DNA of 57,651 nt, taken from positions 1 to 57,651 of the forward strand of contig JADGOZ010000149.1 in assembly GCA_017882705.1 (NCBI GenBank), given 5' to 3'. The position numbers were made by a program, and so were the translations under genes. Below the pieces are notes generated by a model. That model searched no databases. It was not told the origin of the DNA and was given only the letters and a program-made list of their open reading frames with translations. The stretch is from Candidatus Nanopelagicales bacterium. Its GTDB lineage: Bacteria; Actinomycetota; Actinomycetes; S36-B12; CAIYMF01. Positions 39,001-46,016 of the stretch are shown here, piece by piece (the stretch's first letter is position 1; the number at the start of each line of letters is the position of its first letter).

Positions 39001-39620
39001 TGCCGGGTCTCGATGCCGAGCCCGTGGTCCATCAGCTCGCAGAAGTAGTTGTCCTTGCCGAGGATGTCGCGGAAGTCGGCCGCCGCCGCGATGGCCCGGT
39101 CGTAGTTGCCGGCCTGCAGCCAGCGGTTGACCTCGCCGGAGGGGCAGCCGGTGGTGCCGATGATGCCCTTGCCGTAGGTCTGCAGCAGGTCGCGGTCGAT
39201 GCGCGGCTTGCGGTAGAAGCCCTCGAGGCTCGACAGGCTGGAGAGCCGGAAGAGGTTGTGCAGGCCCTCGGTGGTCTCGGCCCACATGGTCATGTGGGTG
39301 TAGGCTTGGCGCCCCTTGCCGGTGCTCTCGCCGTCCTCGCCGGTGCCCTCGTCGTAGCCGCCGCCGAAGTCGAAGGGGCTGCGCTCGAACCGGCCCTGCG
39401 GGGCGTAGTAGCCCTCGATGCCGATGATCGGCTTCACGCCGGCGGCCTTGCCGCGCTTGTAGAAGTCGTAGGCGCCGTAGACGTTGCCGTGGTCGCTCAT
39501 CGCGAGCGCCGGCATCCCCAGCCGCGACGCCTCGCTGAACAGGTCGCCGAGCCGGGCGGCGCCGTCGAGCATGGAGTACTCGGTGTGCACGTGCAGGTGC
39601 ACGAACTGCTCGCCCGACAC
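36084..39620 (-). CDS. dnaE: DNA polymerase III alpha subunit
   Basis: 1178 aa replicative polymerase. PHP domain at the N-terminus (VHLHVHTEYSMLDGAAR; LAMSDHGNVYG), catalytic acidic pair in MPDIDMDFDERRRGDM, third Asp region GLLKMDFLGLRNLTVLDD, HhH and OB regions toward the C-terminus (RVLVVGGLVTSVQRKVTK). This is the DnaE1 type by length and layout. I used the GTG at 39620 (VSGEQFVHLHVH); an ATG 18 codons upstream is possible but adds a non-conserved tail. Confidence 0.95.
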   Translation of the reverse strand: MSGEQFVHLHVHTEYSMLDGAARLGDLFSEASRLGMPALAMSDHGNVYGAYDFYKRGKAAGVKPIIGIEGYYAPQGRFERSPFDFGGGYDEGTGEDGESTGKGRQAYTHMTMWAETTEGLHNLFRLSSLSSLEGFYRKPRIDRDLLQTYGKGIIGTTGCPSGEVNRWLQAGNYDRAIAAAADFRDILGKDNYFCELMDHGLGIETRHRADLLKIARQLDIPLLATNDLHYVYPGDADSHDVLLCIGTRTTMDDPKRFRFSARDFYLKSAEEMRAVWAELPEACDNTLLVAERCNVEFNEGANLMPRFPVPEGENEESWLVKEVERGLAQRFPNGVPETHRVQAAYEVGVIIQMGFPGYFLVTADLVRHAKEAGIRVGPGRGSAAGALIAYALGITELDPIAHGLLFERFLNPERVSMPDIDMDFDERRRGDMIRYATEKYGEERVAQIITYGSIKAKAAIKDSARALGYPFQIGERITKAMPPAVMGKDIPLAGIFDKSHGRYNEASEFRALYEADADVRKVVDTAKGLEGLKRQPGVHAAGVILCSEPLLDVIPIWRRDQDGAIITQFDMGVCETLGLLKMDFLGLRNLTVLDDCLRNIASNRGETIVLEDLTLDDPATYALLSRGDTLGVFQLDGGPMRALLRSMAPDNFEDISAVLALYRPGPMGANAHNDYADRKNGRKPVEPIHPELAEPLSEILGDTYGLIVYQEQVMAIAQKLAGYSLGNADLLRRAMGKKKKEILDKEYVPFSGGMKANGYSDAAIKTLWEILVPFSDYAFNKAHTAGYGLVSYWTAFLKANYPAEYMAALLQSVKDDKDKSAVYLGECRHMGIKVLPPDVNDSDFDYTPRGTDIRFGLSAVRNVGANVVESLIEARSSKGRFGGFDDFLEKVPISVVNKRVVESLIKAGAFDSLGESRKGLLTVHELRIDSILDIKRNEAIGQDSLFGGLDDDSAAVTWSPPPIPTAEWDKGTLLGYEREMLGLYVSDHPLNGVEHVLSASTDVSIAAVHTDDVADGRVLVVGGLVTSVQRKVTKQGNVWAIATLEDLEASIDVMIFPQTYQLVGPHVVPDAVLLIKGRVGKSDEEATKVIAMEITVPDLSTGESGPVVVTIPAARCIPPVIERFKDVLGAHPGVIEVRLAMQNGPRTTVVRLDDRLRVAPSPALYADLKALLGPSCLQ

Positions 39621-39835
39621 GTGCCCTCCCCTCGCCGACGCCGTCGAACCCGGCCTTCGAGGACGGGCGATCACCCCCGACGCGTACCGGGGGAAGTCGG
39701 CGGTTCGGGAGTCCTCACCCTAACCCGCAAGACCGACGGTCCGGTCGCGGGACGGAGCCGCGCAGGTGGCTCGGCGTGTCGGTGATCTTGGTCCGCGGAG
39801 CGGTCGGGCGAAGCCGCTGACGAGGCGGCCCGCCG

Positions 39836-39851
39836 CCGGTCCGAGGACCGG
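39836..39851 (-). terminator. Hairpin downstream of the SecD-like lipoprotein gene
   Basis: CCGGTC and GACCGG arms with a CGAG loop, abutting the minus-strand stop at 39852. Confidence 0.5.
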
Positions 39852-40424
39852 TCAGGAGGTCAGGAAGTCGAGCGCCTTCTGGGCGTCGTCGACGCTGGCG
39901 AAGCCGGTGAACACGATCACAGCGCCGTCGATCGCCTCGGTGATCGCGGGCGCGGACTGGACTCGGCCGTGGCTCACGAGCGCGAGCTGGTTGCGCGGTG
40001 CGGCCTGCGTCATGCCCTCGGCCGTGACCCGGGTGAGGCTCGCTCCGCCCTGGGCGTCGAGCTTCACCTGCAGCTGCGGCTGGCGCGAGGTCATGGTGGC
40101 GTCGAGCCCGGTGACGTGCTGGCCGGTCACGGCCGCCGGGCCGAGCGACAGCAGCAGCGTCCCGTCCTGCGAGCAGACCTGGGCCGGCTGCGCGGGGTCG
40201 GGCGACGGCGGTGGGGTGGCACCGCACTGTCCTGCCGTGGCGGTGGCGATGTCGAGCACCGGCCGCAGCTGGAGGTCGAGCACGGGGGTCGGCGACGCCG
40301 ACGGCGTGGGGGCCACCGACACGGGCGCCGCGCTCGTGGTGGTGGAGATCGAGCACCCGGCCAGGGCCAGCACCACGGGCACGACGAGCAGGGCCGTCGT
40401 CGTACGGCGTGGCCTCGGGATCAC
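39852..40424 (-). CDS. Lipoprotein with a SecD-like (SecDF P1 head) domain
   Basis: 190 aa. Signal peptide with lipobox (VVPVVLALAGCSIS), a Ser/Thr/Pro linker, then a domain resembling the P1 head of SecD: QLQVKLDAQGGASLTRVTAEGM and NQLALVSHGRVQSAPAITEAIDGAVIVFTGFASVDDAQ. Stand-alone copies of this domain are common actinobacterial lipoproteins of unknown role. GTG start at 40424; another GTG six codons upstream is possible. Matured by Lgt and LspA, both in this window. Confidence 0.78.
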   Translation of the reverse strand: MIPRPRRTTTALLVVPVVLALAGCSISTTTSAAPVSVAPTPSASPTPVLDLQLRPVLDIATATAGQCGATPPPSPDPAQPAQVCSQDGTLLLSLGPAAVTGQHVTGLDATMTSRQPQLQVKLDAQGGASLTRVTAEGMTQAAPRNQLALVSHGRVQSAPAITEAIDGAVIVFTGFASVDDAQKALDFLTS

Positions 40425-40447
40425 CCGCTGAGTGTGCCCCACGCGGC

Positions 40448-41314
40448 TCAGGCGGCCGCGAGCGCGTCGAGCTCGGCGACGGTCGCGTCGTCGAGGACGA
40501 CGAGCGCCGCCGCGCAGTTCTCCTCGACGTGGGCCAGCGACTTCGTGCCCGGGATCGGCATCATCACCGGCGAGCGCCGCAGGAGCCACGCGAGGGAGAG
40601 CTGCGCAGGCGTGTGCCCGGTACGCTCCGCGATCGCGGTGAGCGGGCCGTAGGGTGCGGCGACCTTGCCGGACGCGACGGGGAACCACGGGATGAAGCCG
40701 ATGCCCTGCTCGGTGCAGGCGTCGAGCAGCGCCTCGCTCTGCCGGTTCGCGACGTTGTAGAGGTTCTGCACCGTCGCGATCGGCGTGATCGCCTGTGCCG
40801 CGGCGAGATCGTCGACGGAGACCTCGGACAGGCCCACGTGGCGGACCTTGCCCTCCGTGACGAGGTCGGAGAACAGGCCGACCTGGTCCTCGAGCGGGTA
40901 GTCCGGGTCGATGCGGTGCAGCTGGTAGAGGTCGATCGTCTCGATGCCGAGGCGGCGCAAGGACATCTCGGCGCACTGGCGGAGATAGGCCGGCTGCCCG
41001 CACATCGTCCAGACGTTCGGGCCCTGCCGCGTGAAGCCGGCCTTCGTCGCGATCCGCACGTGGCCGTAAGGGTGCAGCGCCTCGCGGATGAGGTCCTCGG
41101 ACACGAACGGGCCGTAGGAGTCGGCGGTGTCGATGAAGTCGACGCCGAGCTCGACCGCGCGGCGCAGGACCGCGATCGCGCCGTCGTGGTCGTCGGGCTC
41201 GCCCCATCGGCCTTCGCCGAGGATCTGCATGGCGCCGTAGCCGAGGCGGCGCACCTCGAGGTCGCCGCCGATCGCGAACGTGCCGGATGAGAGGACGGGC
41301 TGCGTGTCGGTCAT
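40448..41314 (-). CDS. Aldo/keto reductase
   Basis: 288 aa TIM barrel NADPH oxidoreductase. Catalytic Asp and Tyr in GVDFIDTADSYGPFVSED, Lys in VRIATKAGF, and QLHRIDPDYPLEDQVG; C-terminal cofactor motif MMPIPGTKSLAHVEENCAA. The usual His of the tetrad falls in IDLYQLHRID. Substrate unknown. Lies 24 nt upstream of the lipoprotein gene on the same strand. Confidence 0.92.
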   Translation of the reverse strand: MTDTQPVLSSGTFAIGGDLEVRRLGYGAMQILGEGRWGEPDDHDGAIAVLRRAVELGVDFIDTADSYGPFVSEDLIREALHPYGHVRIATKAGFTRQGPNVWTMCGQPAYLRQCAEMSLRRLGIETIDLYQLHRIDPDYPLEDQVGLFSDLVTEGKVRHVGLSEVSVDDLAAAQAITPIATVQNLYNVANRQSEALLDACTEQGIGFIPWFPVASGKVAAPYGPLTAIAERTGHTPAQLSLAWLLRRSPVMMPIPGTKSLAHVEENCAAALVVLDDATVAELDALAAA

Positions 41315-41363
41315 GCCCCCATCCTCCCCGGCCCCCCGCCGGGCGGCGACCGCGGTCGGCTGG

Positions 41364-42806
41364 TCAGTCCCAGGTCGTCTCGGGCACCGGTTCGGTGGAG
41401 ACGGTGAGCGACTGGATCAGCGGCTCGCGGTCCGGCGACAGCAGGACCTCGGCGTACGCCGTCCCCTCGGTCCCGTCGAGCCACCAGCGCGCCATCGCCG
41501 GCGTCGTCGACACGACCGGGGTCGCCGCCCGGGAGGACGCGCCGATGCGCGACCGCACGCCCTCCACGGCCGCCCGGCGCTCGGCGCGCGGCCGGTCGAG
41601 GTCCATGTTCGGCGCGAACCAGCGGTCGGCCACCGAGTCGTCCCACGACTCGACGAGCGACTCCACGACGGCCATCGCCTCGCGCGTGCGCGGCCACACG
41701 GACTCGAGCGCGTCCACGGCGTTCTCACCGCGGTGCTGCTCCACGATGGCCGAGAGCACCGTGCCGCAGATCCGGCGCGCCGGGAAGTACGTGCGGTTGC
41801 CCAGGGCGATCACGCCCCAGCCGCTGGCCGGGTGCCAGCGCATGTGCGACCCGAAGCCGGGGTAGCCGCCGGAGTGCGACACGAGCCGACCGAGACGCGC
41901 GTCGTCCTCGACGACGAGGCCGTAGCCGTAGGACGCGGCCACGACCCGCTCGGGCACGTCGCCGGACGCCGGCAGGACCGCCGCCGCGATGTACGAGTGC
42001 TGCTCCTGCATCTCGCGACGGCTCCACCGGTCGAGCGGGTGCGCGGCACCCGGGGCCCACGCCGCCTGGAACCCGCCGACCCAGGTAGCGAGGTCCTGGA
42101 CCGAGCTGTGCAGGCCGCCCATCGGGCTGAAGGCGCCCGGCGCGGTGAGCGGCTCCGGGACGAGGCCGGCGTCCGTGGGCGCGTAGCCCTGGACCAACCG
42201 GTCGGAGGGGACCGTGCGCGCGTCGTAGCGGGTGGCGGTGAGGCCGAGCGGGTCGAGCAGCTCGGCGTGCACGAGGTCGCGGTAGTCGGCGCCGCTCACG
42301 ACCGCGACGACCCGGCCCAGCAGGGCGTAGCCGAGGTTGGAGTACTCGTAGCCGGTCCTCGGCGGACGTGCGGACGTGATGCCGTTCTCGACCAGCGCGT
42401 CGAAGGCGGAGATAGCGAGGCTCTCGTGCCGGTCGCCCCACGGGTCGTCGGTCGGGAAGCCGGCGTTCATCGAGAGCAGGTCGCCGATGCGGATCGCGGG
42501 ACCGCCGGCCGCCGCGGTGAGCCCCGCCGTCCGTGGGAGGTACGTCGCCAGCTCGTCGTCGAGCCGCAGCCGGCCGCGGTCGCGCAGCAAGAGGACCGCC
42601 GACGCCGTGAACGACTTCGTCATCGACGCGATGCGGAAGACGTCGTCGGGTCCGGGGACGCGGCCGTCGGCGAGCGCACCGACCCCGGAGGCGTGCACGA
42701 GCACGCCGTCCTTCACCAGGCCGTAGGCGACCGCGGGGGCGTCGACCTCCGCGCGGAACGCGGCCATCCGCTCGTCGGTCAGGGCAGCAGCGCGCGAGAC
42801 GTCCAT
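41364..42806 (-). CDS. Serine hydrolase of the beta-lactamase/DD-peptidase fold
   Basis: 480 aa. S-x-x-K motif in FRIASMTKSFTA (near residue 65), Y-x-N in YEYSNLGYALL and an HSG triad in RLVSHSGGYPGFGSHM replacing KTG, as in class C-like esterases and peptidases. No signal peptide, so cytoplasmic. Function is probably ester, amide or peptide hydrolysis; substrate unknown. ATG at 42806 used; a TTG at 42818 is in frame. Confidence 0.9.
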   Translation of the reverse strand: MDVSRAAALTDERMAAFRAEVDAPAVAYGLVKDGVLVHASGVGALADGRVPGPDDVFRIASMTKSFTASAVLLLRDRGRLRLDDELATYLPRTAGLTAAAGGPAIRIGDLLSMNAGFPTDDPWGDRHESLAISAFDALVENGITSARPPRTGYEYSNLGYALLGRVVAVVSGADYRDLVHAELLDPLGLTATRYDARTVPSDRLVQGYAPTDAGLVPEPLTAPGAFSPMGGLHSSVQDLATWVGGFQAAWAPGAAHPLDRWSRREMQEQHSYIAAAVLPASGDVPERVVAASYGYGLVVEDDARLGRLVSHSGGYPGFGSHMRWHPASGWGVIALGNRTYFPARRICGTVLSAIVEQHRGENAVDALESVWPRTREAMAVVESLVESWDDSVADRWFAPNMDLDRPRAERRAAVEGVRSRIGASSRAATPVVSTTPAMARWWLDGTEGTAYAEVLLSPDREPLIQSLTVSTEPVPETTWD

Positions 42807-42838
42807 GCGCGGATCCAACCACTCAGCCGGCGCTGACT

Positions 42839-42864
42839 CCCCTGCTGCGCTCCGCTCAGCGGGG
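42839..42864 (-). terminator. Hairpin after the pseudouridine synthase gene
   Basis: CCCC-T-GCTG and CAGC-GGGG form an 8-bp stem with one bulged T. It lies between two copies of a 15-bp direct repeat, TCAGCCGGCGCTGAC, at 42823-42837 and 42877-42891; the second copy covers the stop codon of the synthase gene. Confidence 0.5.
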
Positions 42865-42876
42865 GCCCACAGACCG

Positions 42877-43803
42877 TCAGCCGGCGCTGACGATCTCCAG
42901 CGCCCGCTGGAGGTCCGGCGCGTACGGCGAGGAGAACTCGACGCGGGCTCCGCTGCCGGGATGGTCGAACGCGAGGCGGTGGGCGTGCAGCCACTGGCGC
43001 TGCAGCCCCAATCGCTTGGCCAGCACGGGATCCGCGCCGTAGGTGAGATCGCCGGCGCACGGGTGGCGCATCGCCGACATGTGCACGCGGATCTGGTGCG
43101 TGCGCCCCGTCTCGAGGTGGACCTCGAGCAGGGACGCGTGCCGGAAGACCTCGAGGGTCTCGTAGTGCGTGACGCTCGGCTTGCCGTCGCTCACCACCGC
43201 CCATCGGTACTCGTGCTGCGGGTGCCGGTCGATCGGCGCGTCGATCGTGCCGCGTGGCGGGTCGATCTGGCCCTGCACGAGCGTGTGGTAGGTCTTGTCG
43301 ACCGTGCGCTCCTTGAACTGCCGCTTGAGCGAGGTGTAGGCGCGCTCGCTCTTGGCCACCACCATGAGGCCGGTCGTGCCCACGTCGAGACGGTGCACGA
43401 CGCCCTGGCGCTCGTCCGCACCGGAGGTCGAGATGCGGTAGCCGGCGCCGGCGAGGCCGCCGATGACGGTCCGACCGGTCCAGCCGGGCGACGGGTGGGC
43501 GGCCACGCCGACGGGCTTGTCGACGACCACGACGTCGTCGTCGTCGAACACGATGCGCAGGCCCGCGACGGTCTGCGCCACGATGCGCACCGGCTCGGAC
43601 GGATCGGGGAGCGTGACCTCGAGCCAGCTGCCGGCGACCACGCGCGCCGACTTGCCGACGGTCTCGCCGTCGAGCAGCACCTGGCCGTCGGCCGCGAGGT
43701 CCGCGGCCTTGGTCCGCGACAGCCCGAACAGCCGGGCGAGGGCTGCGTCGACGCGCTCCCCCTCCAGTCCCTCCGGGACCGGGAGGCTGCGGTGCTCTCC
43801 CAC
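42877..43803 (-). CDS. RluA-family 23S rRNA pseudouridine synthase (RluD-like)
   Basis: 308 aa. N-terminal S4 domain ([29 protein letters not shown]) followed by the catalytic domain with Asp in [18 protein letters not shown] and the RluA motif [23 protein letters not shown]. Modifies uridines in 23S rRNA, most likely RluD-type. Located 2 nt after lspA, a lspA-rluD pairing widely found in bacteria. Confidence 0.93.
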   Translation of the reverse strand: MGEHRSLPVPEGLEGERVDAALARLFGLSRTKAADLAADGQVLLDGETVGKSARVVAGSWLEVTLPDPSEPVRIVAQTVAGLRIVFDDDDVVVVDKPVGVAAHPSPGWTGRTVIGGLAGAGYRISTSGADERQGVVHRLDVGTTGLMVVAKSERAYTSLKRQFKERTVDKTYHTLVQGQIDPPRGTIDAPIDRHPQHEYRWAVVSDGKPSVTHYETLEVFRHASLLEVHLETGRTHQIRVHMSAMRHPCAGDLTYGADPVLAKRLGLQRQWLHAHRLAFDHPGSGARVEFSSPYAPDLQRALEIVSAG

Positions 43804-43805
43804 GG

Positions 43806-44327
43806 TCAGGACCGCCGGCCGTCGAGCTCGATGCCGCGCAGCGAGAGGATCACCATGAGGATCGCGGAGCAGACGATCGCGGAGTCGGCGAGGTTGAAGG
43901 TCGCGAAGTTCTGCACGTAGACGAAGTCGACGACGTGGCCGCGCAGGAAGCCGGGGTCACGGAAGACCCGGTCGATGAGGTTGCCGACGGCACCGCCGAG
44001 CAGCCCCCCGAGCGCGATCGCCCAGCCGAGGCTGCCGAGCTTGCGCGAGGTCCGCACGATCACCACGACCACCGCCACGGCGATGGCCGTGAACACGAAC
44101 GTGAAGCTGGTGCCGAAGCTGAACGCGGCACCGGAGTTGCGCAGGTACTCGAACTGGAGCCAGGTGCCGATGACCTTGATCGGCGGCTGGTCCTTGAGAC
44201 GGGTGACGACGAGGTACTTCGACAGCTGGTCGATCAGCACCACGGCCAGGGCGACACCGAAGGTCACCCGCACCAGGTGCCGGTTGCCGGTCACCACCGG
44301 GGGTGACTCGAGGACGTCGTCGCTCAC
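43806..44327 (-). CDS. lspA: Lipoprotein signal peptidase
   Basis: 173 aa aspartyl protease of the membrane that cuts lipoprotein signal peptides after Lgt action. Four helices; catalytic Asps in [12 protein letters not shown] and [16 protein letters not shown]; also the conserved [14 protein letters not shown] segment. GTG start at 44327, with TACCCT 8 nt upstream, so possibly leaderless. Confidence 0.96.
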   Translation of the reverse strand: MSDDVLESPPVVTGNRHLVRVTFGVALAVVLIDQLSKYLVVTRLKDQPPIKVIGTWLQFEYLRNSGAAFSFGTSFTFVFTAIAVAVVVVIVRTSRKLGSLGWAIALGGLLGGAVGNLIDRVFRDPGFLRGHVVDFVYVQNFATFNLADSAIVCSAILMVILSLRGIELDGRRS

Positions 44328-44335
44328 GAGACGCG

Positions 44336-44341
44336 AGGGTA
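44336..44341 (-). promoter_or_regulatory. -10 box (TACCCT) before lspA
   Basis: Minus-strand TACCCT, eight bases, GTG of lspA. Confidence 0.4.
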
Positions 44342-44372
44342 CGTGGCCCGGCGCGTCACCGACGAATCGCCG

Positions 44373-45212
44373 TCAGCGACGCTCCTCGAGCTGCTTGCAC
44401 GACATGCACATCGTGGCGCGCGGGAACGCCTGCAGGCGCAGCTTGCCGATCGGGTTCCCGCAGCGCTCGCAGATCCCGTAGGACTGGTCGTCGAGCCGGA
44501 CGAGCGCGCGCTCGTTCTGCAGGAGCAGCTCGCGGGCGTTGTTCGCCAGCGACATCTCGTGCTCGCGCTCGAACGTCTTCGTCCCGGCGTCGGCCTGGTC
44601 GTCGCCCGCGCCGTCGCCGGAGTCGCGCAGCAGGTCGGCGATGCCCTCCTCCGCCTCGGCGATCTGGTACTTGAGCCGTCCGATCTCGAACTCGAGCTCG
44701 GCGCGGACCTCCGCGAGCTCCTTCGGCGTCCAGGGCGACTCGTCCTCGCGGACGGCGAGCGCCTGGGCCGCCTTGGTCCCGGGCCTGGGAGCGGCCGGCA
44801 CCTTCGCGGGTGAGGCGGCCGGGGTCGCCTTCGGCGCGGGTGCGGCCTTCACCGGGGCCGCCTTCCTCGCCGGCGCCGCCTTCACCGGGGCCGCCTTCCT
44901 CGCCGGCGCCGCCTTCACCGGGGCCGCCTTCTTCGCCGGGGCGGACTTGACCGCGGCGGCCTTCCTCGCCGGGGCGGCGGCCTTCTTCGCAGGCGCGGCC
45001 TTCACAGGGGCGGCCTTCCTCGCCGGGGCGGCGGCCTTCTTCGCGGGCGCGGCCTTCTTCGCGGGCACGGCCTTCTTCGCGGGCGCGGCCTTCTTCGCGG
45101 GGGCAGCCTTCTTCGCTGCAGCGGCCTTGGCGGCGACGGCCTTCACGGGGGCGGCCTTCTTCGCGGGCGTCGCCTTCGCGGCGGGCGCGGTCTTCTTCGC
45201 GGGCACGGCCAT
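44373..45212 (-). CDS. DksA/TraR zinc-finger protein with long Lys/Ala/Pro-rich N-terminal tail
   Basis: 279 aa. The first ~150 residues are repeats of the type PAKKAAP and PARKAAPVKA, like histone H1 or HU tails of actinobacteria. Then comes a helical segment (PKELAEVRAELEFEIGRLKYQIAEAE) and the zinc finger CERCGNP...CMSCKQ. DksA/TraR proteins act in the RNA polymerase secondary channel; the basic tail suggests DNA or RNA binding. AAGGAGG ribosome site at proper distance before the ATG at 45212. Sits upstream of lspA, 45 nt apart. Confidence 0.88.
   Translation of the reverse strand: MAVPAKKTAPAAKATPAKKAAPVKAVAAKAAAAKKAAPAKKAAPAKKAVPAKKAAPAKKAAAPARKAAPVKAAPAKKAAAPARKAAAVKSAPAKKAAPVKAAPARKAAPVKAAPARKAAPVKAAPAPKATPAASPAKVPAAPRPGTKAAQALAVREDESPWTPKELAEVRAELEFEIGRLKYQIAEAEEGIADLLRDSGDGAGDDQADAGTKTFEREHEMSLANNARELLLQNERALVRLDDQSYGICERCGNPIGKLRLQAFPRATMCMSCKQLEERR
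44846..45205 (-). repeat. In-gene imperfect tandem repeats of the DksA-like tail
   Basis: Repeats of about 33 and 15-18 bases such as GCCTTCNTCGCNGGCGCC coding (on the minus strand) for AKKAAPA units. They vary at silent and Arg/Lys positions. Prone to unit gain or loss between strains. Confidence 0.8.
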
Positions 45213-45300
45213 CGCAGGCCTCCTTCTCGTGGCCGTGCCGCACGGCGACCGGCGGGGCCCGAGAACCTTTGCCACGCCGGTCAGCGGCACGAGTCGCCCG

Positions 45301-45329
45301 AGGATAGGGGCGGCCCGCGTCATGATCAA
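45301..45329 (-). promoter_or_regulatory. Sigma-70-type promoter of the DksA-like gene
   Basis: On the minus strand TTGATC, a 17-base spacer and TATCCT, with a 5' UTR of about 80 nt to the ATG. Best two-box promoter I see in the window. It lies between this gene and the DUF167 gene upstream. Confidence 0.6.
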
Positions 45330-45357
45330 CAAGGCGCGCCGTCCGGGTCGTCCGCGA

Positions 45358-45657
45358 TCAGGACGCGGGCGGTCCGAGCAGGGCGGCGAGCCGGACGTCG
45401 AGATCATCCGGAGGTTCGGCGATTTCGAGCATTTTGTCCCGACTTGTCCGCCCACGCACCAGCGTCACCTGCCACGGTCGTACGCCGAGCGCCTCGGCCA
45501 CCGCGCCGAGGACCGCCTCGGTCGCCGCGCCGTCCACGGCCCGCGCCGAGACGGCGACCACGAGCGTGGCGTCGGCTCCATCGCCGTAGCGTCCCCCGAC
45601 CCTCGTCCGGGACGCCCCGGGCCGCACCCGGACGACGAGGCGCGCGGGTGCGGACAT
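45358..45657 (-). CDS. DUF167/YggU-family protein
   Basis: 99 aa. VVRVRPGASRTRVGGRYGD opening, then VSARAVDGAATEAVLGAVAEALGVRPWQVTLVRGRTSRDKMLEI, which is the conserved core of the small DUF167 fold. Function unknown. Divergent from the ileS leader. Precedes the DksA-like gene by 145 nt but has its own start. Confidence 0.85.
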   Translation of the reverse strand: MSAPARLVVRVRPGASRTRVGGRYGDGADATLVVAVSARAVDGAATEAVLGAVAEALGVRPWQVTLVRGRTSRDKMLEIAEPPDDLDVRLAALLGPPAS

Positions 45658-45687
45658 ACGCGCAAGCCTGCCACCCTCGACGACCGT

Positions 45688-45693
45688 TAGGCT
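45688..45693 (+). promoter_or_regulatory. -10 box (TAGGCT) of ileS
   Basis: TAGGCT just upstream of the T-box leader; the transcript would start near 45700 and carry a leader of about 315 nt. Confidence 0.4.
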
Positions 45694-45699
45694 GTGCTC

Positions 45700-46012
45700 C
45701 GTCCAGGCACGGCTAGGACGGGGACGAGTAGTCCCGCACGCAGCCAGGAGCGACTCGGGGACGGTGCGAGCCCGAGGGTGTGCGCGGGGCGAAGATCACC
45801 CCGAGCGTCTCGGAAGAGCCGCGGGAGACCGCGGGGTAGACCCGACGCCTGCGACGCGCGAGAGGGACCGGCGCACTCCGTCCGCCGACGGGTCGGTCCA
45901 AGGAGGGTGGTACCGCGGGGTGCCGACCGGACACCGGTCGAGCGTCTCGTCCCTTCGTCCCGAGCACGTCCGGTCGCCTCCCCGCGACCGGGCAGACGCA
46001 CGACGACGGAGG
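45700..46012 (+). ncRNA. T-box leader of ileS (actinobacterial, translational type)
   Basis: Begins with GGGACGAGTAG and the AGCGACTCGGGGACGGTG stem motif usual at T-box 5' ends. The T-box sequence GGGTGGTACCGCGG is at 45905-45918. A candidate Ile specifier ATC is at 45795-45797 in a small hairpin. Downstream, hairpin CGGTCGC/GCGACCG (45971-45990) exposes CCTCC, complementary to the ileS ribosome site GGAGG (46008-46012). That suggests control of translation by uncharged tRNA-Ile rather than of termination; no U-tract terminator is seen. Confidence 0.88.
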
Positions 46013-46016
46013 ATGG

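Noticed and set aside
36423-39785. 1120-codon plus-strand open frame opposite dnaE
   Set aside because: Antisense shadow; dnaE on the minus strand has clear catalytic motifs.
44846-45205. CRISPR-like regular repeats
   Set aside because: They are in-frame, imperfect and code for Ala/Lys/Pro units of the DksA-like protein; no unique spacers.
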